From Omnitrophica WOR_2 bacterium RIFCSPHIGHO2_02_FULL_50_17 (GTDB taxonomy: Bacteria > Omnitrophota > Gorgyraeia > Zapsychrales > Zapsychraceae), in assembly GCA_001805645.1 (NCBI GenBank), contig MHGQ01000014.1, positions 1 through 49,257 on the forward strand: DNA of 49,257 nt, given 5' to 3'. The position numbers and the translations under genes are program-made. Positions within the stretch are counted from its first letter, which is position 1. Each line of letters begins with the position of its first letter. The notes below the pieces were generated by a model. It was not told where the DNA came from and did no database searches. It was given only the letters and a program-made list of their open reading frames with translations. This document shows positions 27,335 through 35,321 of the stretch, one piece after another.

Positions 27335-28139
27335 TTTTCCCTTCCGTCATGAGGACAAGCTTGGGCCGTCCTGTGAGGGTCATTTTTTTATCAACGCTGT
27401 CATAAACAGCCGTGTCCGCAAACGATTTGTTTTCCCCGCGGACAATCACCACATGGCCCGTACAGATCATTTTTCTAACCTCTTTCTTTTCTTCGTCAAA
27501 ATAAATTTCCATCCGGTCTGCCTTCAAGGTCTGGTCGTCCTGCACCGCCACGACGTTTTGTTCAAATGTTGCCAAGGACCGCGCCTGGTCAATGACCATG
27601 GGCCCGTCGCAGGTAATCGTGACGGTCTTGGTCGCCTCCGGCTTCGGGTCGGTATCCATCGTGACCGTCACGTCCTCATGAATCTGGGCCGTCTTAAGGC
27701 CGGGCTTCGCCTCCATACCCGTTCCTGTCAACTTAAGTCCCTCATCCGTAATCACCACCGGATCTTTCGTCTTTACAACATCCTTATTGCGATTCCAGTC
27801 CAGAGAGTCTGTCACAAGCTGAGTCCCCCGTTCACTCGTAATCACCACATCTTTCTCAAGGTGCATGTTGCCGCTTGTCTGATCGATGATGCCTGTCTGC
27901 GCCGTCAGATTGACCTTTTCTTCGTCGTAAGACTCGGCATCCACGTTGGAAATCCGTATCTCGCTGCCGGCAATATCGGCCTTGTCTCCATTCACCACCC
28001 ATGCCTTCTCCCCGTCATCCTTATACCCCTGAAGATTAAACCCCTGAAACTGCTGACCGGGTTCGCCGGCATGCAAAAGGAGCGTGTCCGCCTGCGCGAG
28101 AACCAGAATGCCGATGATCAAAAATACCTTTGCCCGCAT
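27297..28139 (-). CDS. LptC-LptA fusion protein for LPS transport
   Basis: A 280-residue exported protein with a hydrophobic N-terminus (about 3-22). The first half matches LptC, with LQGYKDDGEKAWVVNGDKAD, GSEIRISNVDAESYDEEKV and WNRNKDVVKTKDPVVITDEG. The second half looks like LptA/OstA, with LATFEQNVVAVQDDQTLKAD and YFDEEKKEVRKMICTGHVVI. In E. coli these are two proteins that link LptB2FG to the outer-membrane LptDE. Here they are one chain in a single open frame. The ATG at 28139 follows the kdsC stop; a TTG at 28163 is an alternative start. It lies directly before lptB. Confidence 0.82.
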   Translation of the reverse strand: MRAKVFLIIGILVLAQADTLLLHAGEPGQQFQGFNLQGYKDDGEKAWVVNGDKADIAGSEIRISNVDAESYDEEKVNLTAQTGIIDQTSGNMHLEKDVVITSERGTQLVTDSLDWNRNKDVVKTKDPVVITDEGLKLTGTGMEAKPGLKTAQIHEDVTVTMDTDPKPEATKTVTITCDGPMVIDQARSLATFEQNVVAVQDDQTLKADRMEIYFDEEKKEVRKMICTGHVVIVRGENKSFADTAVYDSVDKKMTLTGRPKLVLMTEGKNAITAFGDPESR

Positions 28140-28143
28140 GGAA

Positions 28144-28668
28144 TCAGATAAAGTCCGCAACAATTTTCCCCCACTTTCTCTGCGTCTTGAGGATCAATTC
28201 AACGACCTCTCTTACCGCCCCCCGGCCGCCTCTCTTGGCCGTCACATAATGAACCGTCCCCTTGACCTCGGCGGCCGCCTCAGGAACACTGACACTGAAT
28301 CCCACCCTTTTTAATATAACCAAATCCGGCAGGTCATCGCCGATAAAACAGACCTCTTCGTCCTTTAACTTAAAATCCTCCAAAAGCTGTTGATACGCAT
28401 GAATCTTAGGATACGCATCCTGGTGAATTCTGTCAATTTTTAAATCGTTCGCCCGCGCCGTAACCGCCCCGGCGGCGCGCGCCGAGATAATGGCTGTCTT
28501 GTGCCCGGCCTTCTGAAAGAGCACAAGGCCGAAGCCGTCCTGGACATCGAAAAACTTTGTCTCCCTGCCGTCGCCATCGACAACGATTCTGCCGTCGGTC
28601 AAGACACCGTCGACATCGAGGGCAAGGAGCTTAATCTTCTGAATTTTATCTTTTAATGTCTTGTTCAA
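28144..28668 (-). CDS. kdsC: 3-deoxy-D-manno-octulosonate 8-phosphate phosphatase
   Basis: KdsC, a HAD-superfamily phosphatase, removes phosphate from Kdo-8-P. The 174-residue protein shows the nucleophile motif LLALDVDGVLTDGRIVVDGD, KTAIISARAAGAV (motif II) and VCFIGDDLPDLVILKRVG (motif IV). It has no cap domain, as expected for the family. It starts with TTG at 28668 in a TTGA overlap with the kdsD stop, which points to translational coupling. With kdsD, kdsA and kdsB in the same run, the full route from ribulose-5-phosphate to CMP-Kdo is encoded. Confidence 0.96.
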   Translation of the reverse strand: MNKTLKDKIQKIKLLALDVDGVLTDGRIVVDGDGRETKFFDVQDGFGLVLFQKAGHKTAIISARAAGAVTARANDLKIDRIHQDAYPKIHAYQQLLEDFKLKDEEVCFIGDDLPDLVILKRVGFSVSVPEAAAEVKGTVHYVTAKRGGRGAVREVVELILKTQRKWGKIVADFI

Positions 28669-29624
28669 ACCAATCCCGCCTTCAGGAGATCCTGGACATC
28701 CAAAAGCCCGACAAGCCGCTTGCGGCGGTCCACCACAGGGAGCTCGTCAATCTTTTTTTCCTGCAGGATACGCAAGGCCTCCACGACAAGCTTGTCTTTC
28801 AAAACGGTCACCGGATGCCGGGTCATGACCTCGTGGACCTTCCGCTCCAAAAGACGGGGGTCCGATTCCAGATGCCGCCTTAAATCGCCGTCTGTAAAAA
28901 TGCCGATAAATTTGCCTTGTTTATTAAGAACGCACGCCGAGCCGCACCGGGCATGGGTTATCGCCAAAAGGACATCTTTGACCTTCGCATGCTCCTTGAC
29001 CCTGGGATAATGGGAGCCTTTACGCATAATATCCTCGACCTTAAGCAAGAGCCTGCGCCCCAATGCCCCGCCGGGGTGATAAAAGGCAAAATCCTCTTTC
29101 CGGAATCCTCTGCGGATAATAAGGCATGCCGCCAGGGCATCGCCCATGACGAGCGTTGCCGTGGTGGAGGCCATCGGGGCAAGCCCCAAGGGACAGCCTT
29201 CTTTCTTGACCGAGACATCTAAAACAACATCCACGTGTTTGGCCAGGGTCGATCGGACATTCCCCGTCATGGCAATAATACGGGAACCGATTTTTTTGAT
29301 AAGAGGAAGCAGGCGCTTGATCTCATCCGTCTCGCCGCTGTTGGAGAGGATAATCACCGCGTCATTGCGTGTGACCTGGCCCAAATCCCCATGAACGGCC
29401 TCGGCGCTGTGCATCCACAAGCTGGGCGTTCCCGTCGAAGACAAGGTGGCGGCTATTTTTCGGCCGATGATGCCTGTCTTGCCCATGCCTGTCACAATCA
29501 CGCGGCCTTTGCATTTCACAATAAGATCAACCGCTTTTAAGAAGTCCTTATTGATGCGGGGAGATAACCCCCGGATGGCATGGGCCTCCGTGGCAATCAC
29601 TTCTCTTACCTTCTGAATAATCAT
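28665..29624 (-). CDS. kdsD: D-arabinose 5-phosphate isomerase (KpsF/GutQ family)
   Basis: This enzyme converts ribulose-5-phosphate to arabinose-5-phosphate, the first dedicated step of Kdo synthesis. The 319-residue protein has an N-terminal SIS domain (GRVIVTGMGKTGIIGRKIAA, STGTPSLWMHSAEAVHGDLG, VIILSNSGETDEIKRLLPL). Two CBS domains occupy the C-terminal third (about 205-319), with FIGIFTDGDLRRHLESD and LDVQDLL. The length and domain order match KdsD. The start lies two bases after the kdsA stop. The CBS pair may bind a nucleotide regulator, which is a family-level idea. Confidence 0.95.
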   Translation of the reverse strand: MIIQKVREVIATEAHAIRGLSPRINKDFLKAVDLIVKCKGRVIVTGMGKTGIIGRKIAATLSSTGTPSLWMHSAEAVHGDLGQVTRNDAVIILSNSGETDEIKRLLPLIKKIGSRIIAMTGNVRSTLAKHVDVVLDVSVKKEGCPLGLAPMASTTATLVMGDALAACLIIRRGFRKEDFAFYHPGGALGRRLLLKVEDIMRKGSHYPRVKEHAKVKDVLLAITHARCGSACVLNKQGKFIGIFTDGDLRRHLESDPRLLERKVHEVMTRHPVTVLKDKLVVEALRILQEKKIDELPVVDRRKRLVGLLDVQDLLKAGLV

Positions 29625-29626
29625 GA

Positions 29627-30466
29627 CTATCTCTTACCCCCTCGCTTCACAATTCTGTCGATGGCTATCAAGTCCTTGAGGAGCCCCTTGAGACAATGTA
29701 ATGCCAACATGTTAGGCCCGTCGGAGAGCGCCTTGCGGGGATTGGGATGGACCTCCATGAATATCGCATCGCAGCCGGCGGCGATGGCGCAGCGCGAAAG
29801 AAGCGGGATATACTCGCTCTGTCCGCCTGAGGCTGTGCCCAGTCCCCCGGGCTGCTGGACGCTGTGCGTGGCGTCAAAAATAACCGGATACCCTGTTTGA
29901 CGTAAAATGCTTAAAGAGCGGAAATCGCTCACCAGATTATTGTAACCGAAACTTGTCCCCCGCTCGGTCAGCAGAATCCTTTTATTTCCCGCACTCTCGA
30001 TTTTCTTAACCACGGGGAACATATCCCACGGCGCCAAAAACTGCCCCTTTTTAATATTGACCGCCTTCTGTGTCTTGGCGGCCTCCAGGAGGATATCCGT
30101 CTGCCGGCACAAAAACGCGGGGATTTGAATCACATCCAAAACCTGAGCGGCCATCCCCACCTCCTCGACGCTATGGACATCACTTAAGACCGGCACGCCG
30201 ATTTTCTCCTTCACCTCCTGCAATATCCTCAATCCCTCGACGATACCGGGCCCGCGAAAGGCATGCAGCGATGTCCGGTTGGCCTTATCATAACTGGCCT
30301 TAAAAATAAACGGTATCCTCAACCTCGCCGTCATTTCTTGAATCGAGGCGGCGAGGCGCAAGGCCATGCGTCTATTCTCAATCACACAAGGGCCCGCAAT
30401 CAAGACAAACGGCGCCTCTGCGCCTATTAGAACAGAGCCGATGGAGACAGTCCTGACTCGTTTCAT
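29627..30466 (-). CDS. kdsA: 3-deoxy-8-phosphooctulonate synthase
   Basis: KdsA condenses phosphoenolpyruvate with arabinose-5-phosphate to give Kdo-8-P. The 279-residue protein contains LIAGPCVIENRRMALRLA, FIFKASYDKANRTSLHAFRG, PVLSDVHSVEEVGMAAQVL, IPAFLCRQTDILLEAAKT, and VIFDATHSVQQPGG with a C-terminal MEVHPNPRKALSDGPNML. The Cys of GPC in the first block is a conserved position in metal-dependent KdsA, and other ligands may be present. Its ATG overlaps the kdsB stop by four bases. The gene is complete and typical. Confidence 0.97.
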   Translation of the reverse strand: MKRVRTVSIGSVLIGAEAPFVLIAGPCVIENRRMALRLAASIQEMTARLRIPFIFKASYDKANRTSLHAFRGPGIVEGLRILQEVKEKIGVPVLSDVHSVEEVGMAAQVLDVIQIPAFLCRQTDILLEAAKTQKAVNIKKGQFLAPWDMFPVVKKIESAGNKRILLTERGTSFGYNNLVSDFRSLSILRQTGYPVIFDATHSVQQPGGLGTASGGQSEYIPLLSRCAIAAGCDAIFMEVHPNPRKALSDGPNMLALHCLKGLLKDLIAIDRIVKRGGKR

Positions 30467-31200
30467 TGGAGCAAACCTTCCACCCGAGCCAAATCCTCAG
30501 GCGTATCCACGCCGATAGTTTCCATATCCGTAAGGATAGTTTTTATCCTAACACCGGCCTCCAGCGCCCTCAATTGCTCGAGCTGCTCAGCCCTTTCCAA
30601 TAAAGACTTGGGCATCTGCGTCAATGCCATAAGAAAATCCTTCCTGTAAGCATAAATTCCCAGATGCTTGTAATAACGAATAGTTCCGGTCCCGGCCTTC
30701 TCCCTGTCATAGGGAATGGGGAGGCGTGAAAAATAAATCGCATTTTTTTCTCTATCGATAACGACCTTGACCACATTGGGATTTTCCAATTCCTCCTGAG
30801 TTTCGATTGCCTTAATCACGGTAGCCATCAGACACGCTTCATCCTCGATAAGGGCTTCTGCCAAGTCATCAATCACTTGATGGCGAATCAAAGGCTCGTC
30901 CCCTTGGATATTGATAACAATCTTAGCCGGGCAGTTCTTCACGGCCTCGGCGACACGGTCTGTCCCTGAGGGGTGATCCGGCGATGTCAAAACCGCCTTT
31001 GCCCCAAAGGCTTGGGCCGCTTGAAGGACACGCTCATCGTCGCAGGCAATGAGAACCTCATCCAAAAGGCGGCTCTCTTTTGCGCGTTCCCAGACATGCT
31101 GGATCATCGGTCTATCCTGAATCTTGGCCAGGACCTTGCCCTTAAACCGCGTGGAGGCCCATCGCGCCGGTATGACACCCACAATCCGCATGCTTTTCAC
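30463..31200 (-). CDS. kdsB: 3-deoxy-manno-octulosonate cytidylyltransferase
   Basis: KdsB activates Kdo as CMP-Kdo, the donor for WaaA. The 245-residue protein begins VGVIPARWASTRFKGKVLAK, with DRPMIQHVWERA, LTSPDHPSGTDRVAEAV, VINIQGDEPLIRHQVID and YKHLGIYAYRKDFLMAL. It starts with GTG at 31200, sharing GTGA with the rfaE1 stop and lying just after GGGGGA. The ATG at 31191 is a possible alternative. Placement between the heptose kinase gene and kdsA puts both core-sugar pathways in one transcript. Confidence 0.96.
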   Translation of the reverse strand: MKSMRIVGVIPARWASTRFKGKVLAKIQDRPMIQHVWERAKESRLLDEVLIACDDERVLQAAQAFGAKAVLTSPDHPSGTDRVAEAVKNCPAKIVINIQGDEPLIRHQVIDDLAEALIEDEACLMATVIKAIETQEELENPNVVKVVIDREKNAIYFSRLPIPYDREKAGTGTIRYYKHLGIYAYRKDFLMALTQMPKSLLERAEQLEQLRALEAGVRIKTILTDMETIGVDTPEDLARVEGLLQ

Positions 31201-32228
31201 TTTCCCCCTACAGCTTCCAGAAGTTCCTTCTTGGTGACCGCCACGGCCCCCAATTTTCCCACAACGATACCGGCCGCAAAATTCGCAAGATCAGCCGCTT
31301 CCCTTTTAGTGGCGTCTGCCGTGAGACTCAATGTAAAGGTAGCGATAACCGTATCCCCGGCGCCGGAGACATCAAAAACCTCACGGGCCTTCGTCTCTAT
31401 GCAAACGGGTTTCCTGCCCTTCTCAAAAAGCCGCATGCCGCGCTCTCCGAGCGTAATCAACAGCGACTCTAAATCCAAATATTTCAGCAGCTCACTTCCT
31501 GCTAAGTTGATGTGGTTGTTGTTTTGCAGCCGATCTACGTAAATGCCAAGCTTATCGGCGCTGGGAGAGGTAATCTTGATATTCCGGATTGCATTCTCCG
31601 TCTCCTTCAGGTTGGGCGTAATGGCAGTGACATTGCGGTAATAGCTAAAGTGCTCCACCTTGGGGTCCACAGCGATGATCTTCTTTTTCTCCAAAGCCAA
31701 TTGACGGACGAAATTCACGAGCTCCGGCGTAATCAGCCCTTTGCCGTAGTCGGAGATAATAACAGCATCGTGCGCGTCTATGGTCCTCTTTAAAAAGCTG
31801 CAAATCTTCGGGAAAAGGAGTTTATCGGCAGGACTCTTTGTGTCTTCCCGGTCAATACGCACAATCTGCTGACGCTGGCCGATGACACGCGTTTTGCACA
31901 CCGTGGGCAATTTCCTGTCAACAAAGATGCCTTTTGTATTAATCCCTCTTTTATTCAACTGCCTTTTCAAAATAGGACCGTGGAGATCATGGCCGATCCT
32001 CCCAACGAGCGTGACCGCCGCGGTCAAGCCGCGCAGATTCTGCGCCACATTGGCTGCCCCCCCTGGGGTATAGAAAGATTTTTCCTGGAGAACTACAGGC
32101 ACAGGCGCCTCTGGCGAGATACGCGATACGCTCCCCTGGATATACTGATCCAGCATCACATCCCCGATGACCAGGATATTTTTGCCGGAAAATTTCGAAA
32201 TGATGTGTTCAAAACGGTTCATAATCAT
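31197..32228 (-). CDS. rfaE1: D-glycero-beta-D-manno-heptose-7-phosphate kinase (RfaE1-type, single domain)
   Basis: This PfkB-family kinase phosphorylates heptose-7-phosphate at C1 in ADP-heptose synthesis. The 343-residue protein has LVIGDVMLDQYIQGSVSRIS, EAPVPVVLQ, the sugar-binding FYTPGGAANVAQNLRGL, VIISDYGKGLITPELV and the ATP-site/catalytic DVSGAGDTVIATF. E. coli HldE carries an extra adenylyltransferase domain (RfaE2); it is absent here, so that activity must be encoded elsewhere. The start is the ATG at 32228 or 32222, about 35 bases below a well-formed promoter. It is the first gene of the Kdo/Lpt operon. Confidence 0.94.
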   Translation of the reverse strand: MIMNRFEHIISKFSGKNILVIGDVMLDQYIQGSVSRISPEAPVPVVLQEKSFYTPGGAANVAQNLRGLTAAVTLVGRIGHDLHGPILKRQLNKRGINTKGIFVDRKLPTVCKTRVIGQRQQIVRIDREDTKSPADKLLFPKICSFLKRTIDAHDAVIISDYGKGLITPELVNFVRQLALEKKKIIAVDPKVEHFSYYRNVTAITPNLKETENAIRNIKITSPSADKLGIYVDRLQNNNHINLAGSELLKYLDLESLLITLGERGMRLFEKGRKPVCIETKAREVFDVSGAGDTVIATFTLSLTADATKREAADLANFAAGIVVGKLGAVAVTKKELLEAVGGK

Positions 32229-32267
32229 CGGGCTGCTACAGGCATCGAATGGTAAAATAGAGCGCTG

Positions 32268-32296
32268 ATTTTAACACAGTTTAAATAGAGAGTCAA
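32268..32296 (-). promoter_or_regulatory. Sigma-70-like promoter for the rfaE1-kds-lpt operon
   Basis: On the minus strand TTGACT (32296-32291) is spaced exactly 17 bases from TAAAAT (32273-32268). Each hexamer is one base from consensus. The predicted start lies near 32261, about 33 bases before the rfaE1 ATG. The -35 falls inside the last codons of the upstream glycosyltransferase gene, and the -10 overlaps its stop. It would give the Kdo, heptose and Lpt genes their own transcript. Confidence 0.65.
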
Positions 32297-33341
32297 CAGC
32301 TTCCAGAACCGCCTGGGTCGGAATGGCTTCCAAATACTTGGGGTCAACCGCCCCAGCCTTCTTAAAAGAAATCCCCGTATTCAAGGAGACGCTGACCACC
32401 CGCGACTTGCTCCCCAAGGGCTGCCAGCGCTGCGGATTAATGCCGGGTTGATGGCGCGTAAATATCGAAACAACAGGTGCCCCCACTCCCACGGCCAAAT
32501 GCACAGGCCCTGAATCGTTGGATACCAAAAGATCGCAGCGCCTTAACAGAGCCGCGAGCTGACCTGCCGTTGTCTGTCCGGTCAAATCCAGCACAGGGAC
32601 ACGGACATGCGATGTAATATTCCCGGCCATATCCCTCATATCCGATGTCCCGATAAGCACCATCCTGGCTGTATACCGCTCGGCGAGTTGATCGATTAAT
32701 TCAGAGAACCGGTATTCGGGCCATCGCTTAGAAGGGTCACTCGCTCCGGGATGGATGGCGATAAGACGCTCACCGCGGCGGATATTGTTCTGCCGGCAAA
32801 ACTCCTCGGCCCAGTCCTGGGAATCCTGGCCGACAGCCACATACAAATCCTCGGCCAACTCCTCGGCGGATTTCTCAAGAATAGCGCTGGAATCAACCCC
32901 GAGATGACGTAGGACATCCAGACAATATTGGGCCTCATGCCTTTGGCCGTAAGGACGCTCGTCCAAAATCGGAAGGGTGAGTAAAAATCCCATTTTATTA
33001 TTCTTATACCCTATCCGGCAGGGAATCCCTGCCAGGAAACAGGCCAGATTCGTCCGCCTTTTCGTATGGTAAATCACAGCCAGGTCAAAGCGTTTTTTTC
33101 GCAGTATAAAAATAAGCCGGATAAAACCTCTCAAGCCCCGGTGCCTATCTTGACGGTCATCCACAAGCACCTCATCAAGGCAGGGATTGCCCTCGATCAG
33201 TTCACGGGTAGCCGGGGAAACCAAAATAGATATTCTGGCCTGCGGATAAGCCTGACGCAGCACTTTGATGGAAGGCGTGGTCAGGACGACATCGCCCATA
33301 CGGTCAGTGCGCACAATGAGGATATTCTTAAATTTTTTCAT
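32271..33341 (-). CDS. GT9 glycosyltransferase (heptosyltransferase family), copy 1
   Basis: A 356-residue GT-B fold enzyme of family GT9, which transfers ADP-heptose to the LPS core. It begins ILIVRTDRMGDVVLTTPSIK, where MGDVVLTTP is the family's N-terminal motif. The C-terminal domain shows LIAIHPGASDPSKRWPEYRF and LLVSNDSGPVHLAVGVGAPV, with the SNDSGPxHLA donor-binding block. The acceptor is unknown. The gene overlaps the next GT9 stop by four bases (ATGA). It is the last gene of the glycosyltransferase run before rfaE1. Confidence 0.9.
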   Translation of the reverse strand: MKKFKNILIVRTDRMGDVVLTTPSIKVLRQAYPQARISILVSPATRELIEGNPCLDEVLVDDRQDRHRGLRGFIRLIFILRKKRFDLAVIYHTKRRTNLACFLAGIPCRIGYKNNKMGFLLTLPILDERPYGQRHEAQYCLDVLRHLGVDSSAILEKSAEELAEDLYVAVGQDSQDWAEEFCRQNNIRRGERLIAIHPGASDPSKRWPEYRFSELIDQLAERYTARMVLIGTSDMRDMAGNITSHVRVPVLDLTGQTTAGQLAALLRRCDLLVSNDSGPVHLAVGVGAPVVSIFTRHQPGINPQRWQPLGSKSRVVSVSLNTGISFKKAGAVDPKYLEAIPTQAVLEAVDSLFKLC

Positions 33342-34333
33342 GATCTGGAAAAGACAACTTCATCGCCGCAGAGATCAAAGGAATCGAGAACCTCTTGGGC
33401 CGTGATAGCCTCCAGGCAGGTATGCCGCGAGGCCTCTTGGGGATTCTGGCACGCCGGACAAAATTGATCTTTCTTGATGTAACGGCTGTTGGTGCTCCAC
33501 GGCCCGTATTTCCGGGCATCCGTGGGGCCGAAAAGCGCCAGGACGGGCTTATTCAAATAACTGGCCAGATGCATCGGCGCGCTGTCATTGGCAATCGTCA
33601 AGAGAGACCGCCTGATGACCTCGGCTAATTGAACAAGTGTTGTGCGGCCGCATAAATTGATGATAGGGCCTTGGACACCGCTTGCGATCCTCGTCCCCCC
33701 CGCCGCGTCTTTTTCATCGCCGACGAGAACGATCGACAGGGAATATTTCTTTATCAACCGGCCGCAGACTTCGACAAATCCTCGTTCCAGCCATCTCTTG
33801 CTTTGATCCGCCGCCCCCACAGCCACCACCGCATACCTTGGATTCCCGCCCAACTCTTTATCAAAAATACCGCTGACATAAGACTTGTCTTCTTCAGATA
33901 TAAACAAGGCATGGGAGGTCTCGGGTTCACAAGCGTATGCATACACCGTTCTTAACCGATTCAGATGCTTTTGCTTCATAGATATATCCTCTTTGTAACC
34001 GGCGGCAAGGGATGTCCGGTATTTCGGGAAAATCAAGAAAGGAATGGCGGTGTTGCGCAAATCCACCGCACAATCAAAACGTTTCCTGCGTAATGCCATG
34101 ACCCAGGAAATCGTTTTTCGTAAGGGTTGTTTCTTGTCAAAAATATACACCTTATCTAAATACGGATTACCTTGGAGAAGCCCCTCGGCCTTAATCCCCA
34201 CGACAACGGAAATCCGCGCTAAGGGAAAATCGTGCGCCAAGACGTCAATGACCGGAAAGGTCAAAATGACATCGCCGATATTGCTCAGGGAGATGACCAG
34301 GATTTTATGGATTTCGGATTTGTCTGACAACAT
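33338..34333 (-). CDS. GT9 glycosyltransferase (heptosyltransferase family), copy 2
   Basis: A 331-residue GT9 enzyme with VISLSNIGDVILTFPVIDVL at the N-terminus, YAVVAVGAADQSKRWLERGF in the centre and LTIANDSAPMHLASYLNKPV then LALFGPTDARKYGPW at the C-terminus. The end has a cysteine-containing segment (FCPACQNP then HTC), seen in several GT9 proteins. The start at the ATG at 34333 follows AAGGA by eight bases; an ATG at 34342 is also in frame. It overlaps the waaF-like gene by about 29 bases. It differs from copies 1 and 3 throughout, so these are old paralogues rather than a recent duplication. Confidence 0.87.
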   Translation of the reverse strand: MLSDKSEIHKILVISLSNIGDVILTFPVIDVLAHDFPLARISVVVGIKAEGLLQGNPYLDKVYIFDKKQPLRKTISWVMALRRKRFDCAVDLRNTAIPFLIFPKYRTSLAAGYKEDISMKQKHLNRLRTVYAYACEPETSHALFISEEDKSYVSGIFDKELGGNPRYAVVAVGAADQSKRWLERGFVEVCGRLIKKYSLSIVLVGDEKDAAGGTRIASGVQGPIINLCGRTTLVQLAEVIRRSLLTIANDSAPMHLASYLNKPVLALFGPTDARKYGPWSTNSRYIKKDQFCPACQNPQEASRHTCLEAITAQEVLDSFDLCGDEVVFSRS

Positions 34334-35321
34334 CCAGAACATCCTTGACGGTTACCGACTGCATACAGACATTGTCGGGACATTGCAGATAATAACACGG
34401 CTTACGGTTGCATCCGACATCCCTGAAGGAGATAAAGGCACGCCCTTTACCGCGCGGGCCTGTAACTTCCGGCCGGGTCGGGCCGAAAATGCCGATGACA
34501 TCACTCCCCACGCTGCTGGCGATATGCAAGGGGCCTGAGTCGGCGGATATGACAAGATCCGCCCGCCTCATAAGGGCTATCAGTTGTTTTAAATTTATCT
34601 TGCCGGCTAAAACAATCACCCGGCATTTCAATTGCGATGCGATTTCCTCAACGAGCGGGACATCCTGAAGGGCACCGGAAATCACGACCTGCGCCTGAAA
34701 ATCCTCACTCAACCGCTGCGCCAGCAAGATAAAATTGTCCTTAGGCCACCTCTTCAGATTCCAGTTGCCTCCGGGATGGATAACAACAAGAAGGTCGTCC
34801 TCCTTCACGTCATGGGAGAGGAGGATGTCTTTCACCTGCGTCTGGGCATCCGCTGTGACATTCAGCGAGGTGGTGCCGTCCTTGACCGGAATACCGAATG
34901 ACCTCACGACATTCAAATAGTAATCACAGCGGTGAATAGCGTCTGTGGCGGGTGGGATTCTCCGCGTCAAAAAGACGCCACGTCTCTTCGTATCATAGCC
35001 GATGCGCTGCGGAATTCCGGCGCAAAACACCAAAAGCGCCCTTGTCAAAGAGCGGTGCAGGAGAAAGGCGGCATCGAAACGCCTTTTTTTAAGCTCATAG
35101 ATAAACCGCAGTTTGACGAAAGGATTCTTATGCCCTCCCTCTTCGTCATAAAGAATAATCTCATCAATCCCGGGGATACTTTCTAAGACTTCTTGGACCC
35201 GCGGGACGGCCAGACAACTGATGCGCGCCTGAGGATAGGCCTCTTTTAAGGCCTTGAAAACAGGCGATGAGAAAATCACATCCCCTACCCAATTCACATT
35301 AACGACAAGAATTCTTTTCAT
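34305..35321 (-). CDS. waaF: Lipopolysaccharide heptosyltransferase II-like GT9 enzyme
   Basis: The 338-residue protein is the most WaaF-like of the GT9 set. It begins MKRILVVNVNWVGDVIFSSP, close to the NWVGDV pattern of heptosyltransferase II. It has HPGGNWNLKRWPKDNFILLA, VISADSGPLHIASSVGSDVI and IFGPTRPEVTGPRGKGRAF. WaaF adds the second heptose to the inner core. The C-terminal YYLQCPDNVCMQSVTV has a Cys pair. I start at the ATG at 35321; ATG codons at 35324 and 35330 and a TTG at 35339 are also in frame, and no Shine-Dalgarno decides between them. The assignment to WaaF rather than another GT9 is by resemblance. Confidence 0.82.
   Translation of the reverse strand: MKRILVVNVNWVGDVIFSSPVFKALKEAYPQARISCLAVPRVQEVLESIPGIDEIILYDEEGGHKNPFVKLRFIYELKKRRFDAAFLLHRSLTRALLVFCAGIPQRIGYDTKRRGVFLTRRIPPATDAIHRCDYYLNVVRSFGIPVKDGTTSLNVTADAQTQVKDILLSHDVKEDDLLVVIHPGGNWNLKRWPKDNFILLAQRLSEDFQAQVVISGALQDVPLVEEIASQLKCRVIVLAGKINLKQLIALMRRADLVISADSGPLHIASSVGSDVIGIFGPTRPEVTGPRGKGRAFISFRDVGCNRKPCYYLQCPDNVCMQSVTVKDVLDVVRQIRNP

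Noticed and set aside
27297-28139. Frameshift or sequencing error joining lptC and lptA
   Set aside because: The frame is continuous through both halves with no internal start preceded by a ribosome binding site at the junction. Fusion is the simpler reading.
27195-28151. 318-codon open frame on the plus strand
   Set aside because: It is antisense to lptB and the LptC-LptA gene and has no recognisable domain.
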